Positions 19,179-27,263 of a stretch of 27,263 nucleotides of DNA are shown piece by piece. The position numbers were made by a program, and so were the translations under genes. Below the pieces are notes generated by a model. The model did not search any database. It had not been told where the DNA came from and saw nothing but the letters and a program-made list of their open reading frames with translations. Every line of letters begins with the position of its first letter. Position 1 is the first letter of the stretch. This DNA is from Entrophospora sp. SA101 (lineage: Eukaryota > Glomeromycota > Glomeromycetes > Entrophosporales > Entrophosporaceae), in contig CAUDNR010000187.1 of assembly GCA_958430865.1 (NCBI GenBank), positions 1-27,263 of the forward strand, written 5' to 3'.

Positions 19179-20025
19179 GTGGAATTAATGGTAGTAATAA
19201 TGATCAACAATTACCTAGATCAACATCATTACCATTAATTAATCAACTTAATAATTCACAAAATCAGCAGCGTTATTGGTATGATAAATTAGTTGATGCA
19301 ATTGTTGGTGAAGATGAACAAAAATATGCTTTAATTTGTAAGGATTGTTATACTTGGAATGGTTTGGCTTTTGCAGCTGATTACGATGATGTTCAATATT
19401 ATTGTAAAAACTGTAATCATTTCAATCCATCAAGAAAATCCTTAAGAAATGGTACTGTTTCAGCGCCTACATCATTATCACAATCAGTATCATCATCATT
19501 AAGTCAGCCCTCTTTATCTACAAATAACAATTTATTATCATCATCAAATGGTAATCTTGATGCCTCGATTGATTCTTTATCACCAAGGAGAGGTCGATCT
19601 ACAACACCAAAACCAACAAGTAGAGATTCATCATCAGATCCAGAAAAGTTAAAAGAAAAATATGATGATTATGATGATGACGGTGTTGCTGTTAGTAAAA
19701 GATTAGCTTCAAGATCTACAAGTAGGAAAAGAAAAGGTAGCCATCATCGCAGTAGTGCTGAGAATGATGACAATGAAGGCTTTGAAGATAATAGATTTAA
19801 GCATTATAATGTTAAAGATGGAATTGATGATAATAATGAATAATGATAATGACTATATATCATCTATACCTATATCATCCTTTTTCTTTCTTTCTTTAAT
19901 TTTTCAAAACAAATTTATATTTATATATTTATTAATGAACAATTTAAATAGTTTTTGAAAAAAAAAAAAAATACAAATAGACTTATTATTATTAATTTAT
20001 ATTATTATTAGTTATATATATATAT
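19176..20025 (+). repeat. Block C: direct copy of 7944-8793
   Basis: The offset is a constant 11232. I see one substitution: C at 19614 where both full copies have A. It ends in a 13-bp (TA)n stretch (20013-20025) shared with block D. Confidence 0.95.
19178..19843 (+). pseudogene. 5'-truncated Lunapark copy
   Basis: It corresponds to Lunapark residues 200-420: part of the Asn-rich linker, the complete zinc ribbon and the Ser-rich tail. It lacks the myristoylation site, both membrane segments and the coiled coil, so it could not sit at ER junctions in the normal way. The frame is intact to the usual stop. Residue 345 is Pro here (CCA) and Gln (CAA) in the full copies. It follows the stray BET exon in the same orientation but in a different frame. 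The first ATG in frame is at position 19364 only if the alternative TTG is accepted, so translation is doubtful. Confidence 0.85.
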
Positions 20026-20398
20026 TTGTACGTGCGGATACTTTCTTGATTTGGATTTATTTTCCTCAAATAATAAACAACTTGTAAAGAAATTCAAAGA
20101 AAAAAAAATTTTTTTTTCCCAAAGAAAAAAGATGTGATGATCTTCCTTTTTACAAATAATTGCGTCAGACGGTTACACGATTTTTATCAAAAAATTTAAA
20201 TTTAAAAATAAAGTTTTTTTTTTTTCAAAATAAATCTCTTGCAACTTTTCTGGAATAGAAAAAAACAGTAAATAGTTGATTTCATATACATCTCTATTAA
20301 ATCGTCACAAGAAAATATAATATAATATAATTTTCTCTTTCTTTTTTCTCTCCCTCCCTTTTTCTCTCTCTCTTATAAAGTCAACACCATCTTTCAAC
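20026..20398 (+). promoter_or_regulatory. BET-side promoter, truncated copy
   Basis: It keeps the 373 bp next to the BET start, including the CT-rich tract and TATAAAG (20374-20380), but has lost the Lunapark start side. The upstream neighbour is now the 3' end of the truncated Lunapark copy, so the two genes are in tandem rather than divergent. Confidence 0.5.
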
Positions 20399-22765
20399 AT
20401 GCCTCGACCAAAGAAAAACAACAGCACTCAAGAACAATCAGGCTTTAACAATAATGAAAAATATGCAAAGTATAATATTTTATTGAATAGCACCAAACGA
20501 ATAGTCTATATTATCATCGTTGGTTATTTTTTTGTACATCTATTTCAATTACCTTATTTAAAATTTATGATTGTCCTATTAAATCTCACACACATGATTA
20601 TTTTTCGTTATCTGCGTATATGCACGTCACCAAAAGCATGTTTTTTATTTAGTTTCTAATTTGATCGCCTTCTATTTATTATATTCTAAATTCTAGCCAA
20701 AGCAAATTAATTTATCTTAGAATATCAATCATTATCAATATATATAATATTTATTTAATGTTTTTATTGATTATTATAGGTTTAACACTAGTTGGTTTAA
20801 TGAAGCGATGACCAGGGAACACAATAAATATTGCACAAGTGCACTCAAAATATTAAAACGTCACCCGTCTGCTGCACCTTTCCTAGAACCTGTAGATCCG
20901 ATTAAACTTAATATTCCTGATTATCCTGATATTGTAAAAACGCCAATGGACTTTAGTACAGTTGAAAAAAAACTTAACGGTTATGATTACAAATGTGTCC
21001 ATGATTTTATAAATGACGTTCGGCTCATATTCTCAAATTGTATCGATTATAATGGTGAACGACATCCGTTTTCAAAATTCATTAAAGATTTAGAAGAAAT
21101 ATTCACCGCACAACTTTCTAAAATGCCTGGTGCTAAAATTACCACTGTTGATAAGCCTGCTCCAGTAATTAAAGAAGAGGTAAATTTAATAATTTACGTA
21201 TAAATAAAAAAAGTATATATATTTACATCAATTTATTTATTAATTTATACTAATGTAACTTATTTTTGATCTAATTAACAATCAACACAATTAATAATTA
21301 ATGACTAGAAACCAGCACCTAAACCTGTTGCAGAATCTTCTACTAAATCAACAAACAAACCAATAAGCAAACAAACCGTCAAATCCACTATGGAAGCTGC
21401 GTCCTCTTCCTCTGCAGCTTCTTCTTCCGCTGTAAAAGCCGAAAATAATGAAGCGAATAGACCAAGAAGAATGATCAAGTTCCCTAATAAAGAACTTCCT
21501 CAAATCACTCAACCATCCCGTCGTAAAAAAACCAAGAAAAATATCGACCTTAAATTCTGTCGCTCAGTGTATCTGGAATTGAAAAAACGACAACACTCTG
21601 CATATGCTTACCCGTTCTATGAGCCGGTTGACGCTGAGAAATTGGGCATTCCTGAATATCCTAACATAATCAAAAACCCCATGGATCTCTCCACAATTTA
21701 TAATAAATTGGAAAAAGAAGAATACACTTCTGCAGAAGAGTTTGAAGCAGACATTCGATTAATGTTTGACAACTGTTACAAATTCAATGCTCCTGGTACT
21801 GATGTTTATAACATGGGTAAACAACTAGAAAAGGTTTTTGATAAAAAATGGGCAGAGAGACCAATTCCACAGCTTTCTCCAACTGTTCGGGAGGGAATCA
21901 AGGAAGAAGAAGAATCTGCCTCAGACAAAGAAAGCGAACAAGGTATTATTTACATCATAAAAAATAATTATTGATGTTATACAAATAACTAAATAATATA
22001 TTAATAAGAATCTTTTTTCATTTCTATTCAGCTAAACATTTGAAAGCTTTGCAAAAACATCTTGCTGCTTTATCATCCCAACTGAATCAATATAGAAAAT
22101 CAGGAAAAACTAAAAACAAAAAACCTACTAAAAAGCTTACTAAAAAACCCACTAAATCCAAATCCAAGTCTGATGCTGATGCATTGACTGATGCAATGCC
22201 AAAAGCAAAACGTCGACGAATTTCAAAAGCTGAGATTGAGACCATTGTTAAAGAAGATGATGATAAGGAACTTACTGCCGATCAAAAGGCCCTTCTTTCT
22301 AAAAGGATTGAATATCTTCCTCAAGAACTCATGGTTACGCTCATTAGTATGATACAACAGAGTGGAGCAACGTTGATGCCTGAAGAAGGTGGTTACGAGT
22401 TAGAAATTGAGTCTATTGACACTAAAACTGCTAAAAAAATTTATAATTTTGTAATGGCAAATACTTCCGAACCAAATGGTCGTAAAAAACGAAAAATACC
22501 TGCTAAAAGAAAAAACCAGATAAGTGAAGAAGAACAAATAAAAGCTTTGGAAGAAACTTTGGCTAAATTTGACAACAAATCCATAACCTCTAACGGTATA
22601 TTTATTTTTTTTTTTCTCAAAAAAAAAAAAGGTTCTATTAAACTTATTTATATTTTATTTAATTCAGCTAATATAGAGGCAAATGATAGTTCTGATGATG
22701 ATTCTTCGGATAGCCAAAGCTCGGCATCTTCTGGTTCCGAGTCTTCGGGTAGTGATACAGTTTAG
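20399..22765 (+). CDS. BDF1: BET-family double-bromodomain protein, Bdf1-like (right copy)
   Basis: Exons are 20399-20469, 20780-21179, 21309-21942, 22032-22595 and 22668-22765, giving 588 residues identical to the left copy. Both bromodomains, the ET domain and the acidic tail are intact. The exon joins are EKYA-K-FNTSW (phase 2), IKEE-KPAPK (phase 0), KESEQ-AKHLK (phase 1) and ITSN-ANIEA (phase 1). Intron 4 (22596-22667) is a 72-bp multiple of three with no stop. If the duplication is real the organism would carry two identical BET genes; otherwise this is the same gene represented twice. Confidence 0.86.
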
Positions 22766-23203
22766 AATAATTCAATCTGCACCCCCAAATGATTTTATAA
22801 TTATTATTTTATGCAAAAAACAAATCAATGTTTTAATTAATAGTAGTTAATTCAAGATTTTAGCATTAATGTATATAAATATTATGTATATATTTTTTTT
22901 TCACTTTAATTTTTCCACCCCCTTTTTTAAAATATTAGAAACAAGGAGAGTTATTAGATTTACAGAAGGAAAGATGATAAATTTGGTGTTTTTGGAAATT
23001 AATCATTTAAAGAATTCTGGTTAATCTTTTTTACTATTTTCAAATTATAAATAAATAACTTTGGGGGTTGCTAATGAGATCATAAAATTTTGACAATGAC
23101 CGATTAATTTTGCGGTTTAAAGATTTTTAAATTATTATTTAATTGTCTGTCAATTTAAAAAAATAAAATCAAATATTATTTATCATCAAAACTTTTCAAC
23201 AAC
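22766..23203. other. Spacer downstream of BET, right copy
   Basis: Inverted copy of 4061-4498. No gene seen. Confidence 0.4.
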
Positions 23204-24684
23204 GGCAGGCTAAATATTAATTCATCAATTAATCAATCTATTAATATAGTAAGTAGTTTCAAGCTCTTCAGGTAAAGGAGTTAGGAATAAAGGAAATAAA
23301 TCACATACATAATGTGTATATAATGTTGATTGTGGAAAGATTACTATTACTATTAATCAAGTAGAAACATAATTTACATATTTGTTAATGAGCCTTCGAG
23401 ACAGGTAAACCTGTTCCCCATACTTGTATATCTAGTCCTATTTGCAAACAAGATAATTTATTTAGCAAGTACAAGAGCTCAGCAATTAACTTTACCATGT
23501 GTGTGAAAAAGTCATATGCAAACATCTCATAATTTCGTAGTCATCATGATTAAATTTTGTAGGTGTATCTTTAAGGGAGTTCACGACTGCTCCAATATCC
23601 TTTCACGTGGTCTTTCAAATAACGAGGCATGTAAAAGGTCCAATAGCCATTGGACAATTCTATCATGCCTAATGATCATATTCATCATATTCATGAATAT
23701 TCATTAAAGGGGTCACACCTATCAAAAACCATCGACCTGTAGGTTTGAGATGCGCTGGCTTTAAGATAAATCTCGCCTCTATATTTGAAAAACAATTTGC
23801 ATTTTAATGTTACAAAGAAAAAACGTATAAAAAACGTATGTTGATTTGGCATGTCATATGGATGTATATAAATAGTAATATGATGTCCAGTCACTGCGTT
23901 TGCAAGATCCTGTAACATTGGATGAATCAAGTGAGTCCGAAATTGCTTCGTTCTATGGAAAGCTGATGCAGTGTTGAATACATTTTTTGCGCTTTCAAAG
24001 TTAATAAACAGAAGATAAGATAATAAATAAATGGTATTATTTCTGCAAAAAAACAATATACTTACAACTACACGTAAAGACATTAGTTTCAAATCCCATT
24101 TCGAGACTGGTTTCATGGTGAAATTTGACGTTACAAAGACATTTTTATACTCAATTAATAAAAAAAAAAATAAATATAATAAAGGTCAATTTGCACTTAC
24201 GGTGTCTAATAGCGCATTGAGGAGATATTTTCTACATTGGTTACAAATTAGAATTTGGATATTCAATGCTTCAATCATTTTGTTCAATCCATTCTGGTTT
24301 ATGAACTTTTACACCAACACCTAAGCATGACAGACTATATACATATAAACGAACAAAATTGCACAAGTTAAATTGGAAGGCATGTTAGATCAAAAGGCAT
24401 GAAGAGAAGAAACGATGAATATAAACTTATTGGGACTTGTATAGATTTTCAGGACCATGAATTACTTCCTTAATAGATAATGGTTTTGGACTCTGTACAT
24501 TGAGCATTTCAAAGATCGTCAAGATCTGGCTCTGCATCCAATCTACTTCTTTTACGGAATATTCCTGTTGCTGTATCTTTCTTCAAATAAACAAACTACT
24601 TTCTTTTCTTTGTTCTAATGCATCGTCTGCTTCTTCTTCTTGTCTTAATTCATTGTCTTTTTCGTAAATTTTTGTTTTTTTCCA
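23204..24684 (-). pseudogene. Decayed unidentified gene (right copy)
   Basis: Inverted copy of 2580-4060 with the same frame breaks and stops. The longest open piece is 23691-24116 on the minus strand. That the lesions are shared base for base shows the decay predates the duplication, or that the two copies are one sequence represented twice. Confidence 0.42.
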
Positions 24685-25452
24685 TCATTATTATATTTTA
24701 AGTTGAAAGCAAGTATAACTACACTCATCATTTTCGTAAACTTGTTGACTCCATTTTTTTTTAATAAATATTTTTTAAAAAATTAATTTTCAATAATCAA
24801 ATTGTAGTAGTTGAATAATTGAATAACTGATATAATTTTCATTTAATATGTAAAAAAACAATCATTATTATATATTAATAACCAACAATGAAGTAAATAT
24901 TCAAGTTTTTTCATTTATAGCGCAATCGGATATTGATCCAGAATTAAAATATTACGATGTGATTAGTCCTACTCTAAGCCTAGAAACATATCATCAAATT
25001 CATCATCTTTAAATATTGTTAATTTTCAAACTAGGAAGTAAAAAAATAGTATTTTTTGGAAGTAGGAAGGTGATGTTGTGAAATGTCATTGTAAAACAAG
25101 GTGATTAAAGTGGAAATAAAAAATACAATGGGTTTTAGAAGATCGCTCTAATTCAAGTAGTCATATTTTTTTTATTGGAAATGTATTTTTCTACTTTATA
25201 CCTATTTACTGCTGTTCGTAAAACGATTGTCAATTAATATTAAATAAACAATAACAAATAATTGTGAGAATCAATCATTTTGAACCAGAAGTTCGAAAAT
25301 ATGGTATGCAAAACTTATTATTATTATTATTTATTGTTTTTCTAGTAATATTAATTACCACATAAATAGAAATACAAAGCTATTAATTTTTTTTTTTTTT
25401 TTTTGTAAAAAAAAAATCATATAACTTATCATAAATACTATTTTGATATAAA
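24685..25452. other. Spacer upstream of kinase 1, right copy
   Basis: Inverted copy of 1812-2579. It includes the short open stretch with an upstream acceptor (about 24920-25011, plus strand) and the T-run/A-run pair (about 25387-25414). Confidence 0.4.
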
Positions 25453-26938
25453 ATGTATTTTGAACACTTATTAACACCAGGCAGAGAAGAATTGGTATAT
25501 AAAATTTATAATGAAATGTATTCTTGCAGTGTAGATGAAAAAAGTCATTTTTTACAATTAGTTGAAGAAAACAAGGAGCTGTTGGAAAATGAAAAAGAGT
25601 GTTGCAGAGAAAATTTTATTTATGTTTTTGAATATAATAATGCACTAGATAGATCAGGAGAACCAAGAGAATGTAAAGAGTGTAAAATGACAAGATACTC
25701 TGATAGATTTTGTGAAACGTGTATTTATCTTCATTTACAGAGTCTCTTTTGTACCTGGACATCTGGAAATGAAATAATTGATAATTTTATTCAAAAATGT
25801 CAAAAGCTTTCATCTCTTCCAACTCAAATTATGGAATGGATACCTTATGAGCAATTTAAAAAAATAAAAAAGTTGACAGAAGGTGGATTTAGCTCAATTT
25901 ATACTGCTACATGGACAAGAGGATATATCTATGATTATGATGAAAATAAAAAAAAGTTTAGTTATTTGGGAGCTCATTATGTAATATTAAAATTATTAAA
26001 TGACTCAAGTAATCCAGGAAAATCTTTTTTTGATGAGGTAATTGATCTTATTTAGAATAAATTAGATTAAACCATTTATTTTAAATTAATTGATTTTATT
26101 TATATAATTAATACAGGCATTGAATTATTGTAAAATTAAGTCAAATTTAATTGTTAATTGTTTTGGTATAACTAGATTCCCAGATAGTGGAAATTATGCA
26201 ATAGTTCTTCAATATTATCTGCAAGGAAATTTAAGAAATCATTTGCAAAAAAATCATTCAAATTTAACGTTAAAAGAGAGAATTAATATTTTTAGACATT
26301 TATGTCACTCAATATATATCATACACAAAAAAAATTTAATTCATTGTGATCTACACAGTGGTAATATATTAATTCATGATGATGGTTGTTATATTACAGA
26401 TTTGGGGTTATGTGGACCAGTTGATGAGAAATCATCAAATAAAATTTATGGAATTGTATCATATCTTGCACCAGAGCTATTTAGAGGAAAAAAGAACACA
26501 AAGGAAACAGATATTTATAGTATTGGGATGTTAATGTGGGAAATATTTGCAGGCCATCCACCATTTGATGATAGAGTTCATAATCATCGTTTAATGTTAG
26601 ATATATGTGAAGGTTTGCGTCCATCAACATTGGCAAGAATGCCTGATGATTATGCACAAATAATGCAAAGGTGTTGGGATGTAGATCCAACAAAGAGACC
26701 AACTGCTGTAGAGCTTTTTAGATTTGCTGATAAATTTTATAAAAGTGAAAATTTTAATGAAAATAGCAATGATATTATTGGTGGTAGTAAGAGTGGTAGT
26801 GATGGTAGTAGTAATAATAATAATAATAGTAAACCATTAGCACATCATACAAGCAGAATATTAAATGATGAAATAGTTAAATTAAATGAAAATGATAGTT
26901 CAATAAATAATCTTGATATTGAAACTCTGTTACCTTAA
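25453..26938 (+). CDS. TKL-type protein kinase with N-terminal CxxC-x9-CxxC motif (kinase 1, right copy)
   Basis: Exons are 25453-26037 and 26117-26938, with a 79-bp intron (GTAATT...ATACAG). The 468-residue product is identical to the left copy. All kinase landmarks (glycine loop, K180, E195, D273, D290 in DLG, APE) and the knuckle cysteines are present. It lies next to the transposon end at the right edge, as its twin does on the left. Confidence 0.87.
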
Positions 26939-27189
26939 TCAATAATACAGTCAAACCCACCCAAATTTTTGTTCACTTATGAAAAATTTCTTTACTAGTA
27001 GTTATTATTTATTCTTTAATTTTCGTAGTATATATATGTTTCACGTTTTATTTTTATTTACTAATAAACACTATGAATTTATATAGGGTGACAGCTTTGA
27101 AATTGACAAATCTATCAATATGTGTTACATTGAGTTGTCCCCCATACCCCTAGGTATTATACTGTATGTTAAAATTGCCCATCCCTATA

Positions 27190-27263
27190 CACAGTGAGTC
27201 TCGATTTAACGGATATTTTTTTCCAGAAAATTTATCCGTTAAATCGAGAGATCCGCTAAATCG
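27190..27263 (+). mobile_element. Truncated pogo/Tigger-like transposon end (right copy)
   Basis: Exact inverted copy of 1-74. It is preceded by TA (27188-27189), and the 17-bp hairpin arms are at 27199-27215 and 27233-27249. The element would continue beyond the window. Confidence 0.5.

Larger units (their letters stand above)
20013..27263 (-). repeat. Block D: 7251-bp inverted copy of 1-7251
   Basis: Position p equals 27264 minus p on the left, reverse-complemented, across the whole block with no indel. All coding exons translate identically in both arms. With 1-7251 it forms a terminal inverted repeat of the window. Confidence 0.96.

Noticed and set aside
18981..19238. 85-codon BET-Lunapark chimeric frame as a new gene
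   Set aside because: It only reads through BET intron 1 into out-of-frame Lunapark DNA.
1..27263. Linear plasmid or viral replicon with terminal inverted repeats
   Set aside because: The arms carry ordinary intron-bearing nuclear genes and there is no polymerase, terminal-protein or capsid gene.
1..27263. CRISPR array or prokaryotic operon
   Set aside because: Repeats are not regularly spaced and the genes are eukaryotic with introns.

Overview
The window looks like AT-rich nuclear DNA of an arbuscular mycorrhizal fungus (Glomeromycotina, Rhizophagus-like). The evidence is short GT-AG introns, long A/T-rich spacers, and a family of tyrosine-kinase-like kinases with HCDLHSGN catalytic loops, DLG in place of DFG, and an N-terminal CxxC-x9-CxxC motif. 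These sit beside conserved single-copy eukaryotic genes. The genus is an inference.

The non-redundant part is 1-16132. From left to right it holds: a truncated pogo/Tigger-like terminal inverted repeat (1-74); a two-exon kinase gene (326-1811, minus); a decayed unidentified gene (about 2580-4060, plus); a five-exon BET double-bromodomain gene (4499-6865, minus); a 483-bp divergent promoter; an intronless Lunapark gene (7349-8611, plus); a repeat-bearing spacer; a second two-exon kinase gene (10774-12363, minus); a 444-bp MITE-like element (13410-13853); a degenerate pogo-like end (14876-14932); a decaying tandem repeat (14933-15187); and a kinase relic (15301-15926, plus). The relic has lost its catalytic core and carries a 135-bp hAT-type insert with an 8-bp target duplication.

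After a 10-N gap (16133-16142), everything to the end (16143-27263) is a rearranged second copy of sequence already seen on the left. It is built from four blocks. Block A (16143-17158) is a direct copy of 9579-10594. Block B (17154-19178) is the reverse complement of 6668-8692. Block C (19176-20025) is a direct copy of 7944-8793. Block D (20013-27263) is the reverse complement of 1-7251. Orientation alternates at every junction and the junctions share 5, 3 and 13 bp. The two window ends are exact reverse complements and stop at the same base inside the transposon end. The result is a 7.25-kb terminal inverted repeat, a second full Lunapark gene, a third Lunapark copy lacking its 5' part, a stray BET first exon, and second copies of the BET gene, the decayed gene and kinase 1.

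The intact genes have unrelated housekeeping or signalling roles (chromatin reading, ER shape, phosphotransfer) and I see no operon-like system. The most notable feature is the alternating-strand, microhomology-joined mosaic. It fits either a template-switching rearrangement or a chimera made during whole-genome amplification, sequencing or assembly. The near absence of divergence between copies favours an artefact or a very recent event. I found no rRNA, confident tRNA, CRISPR or viral genes.
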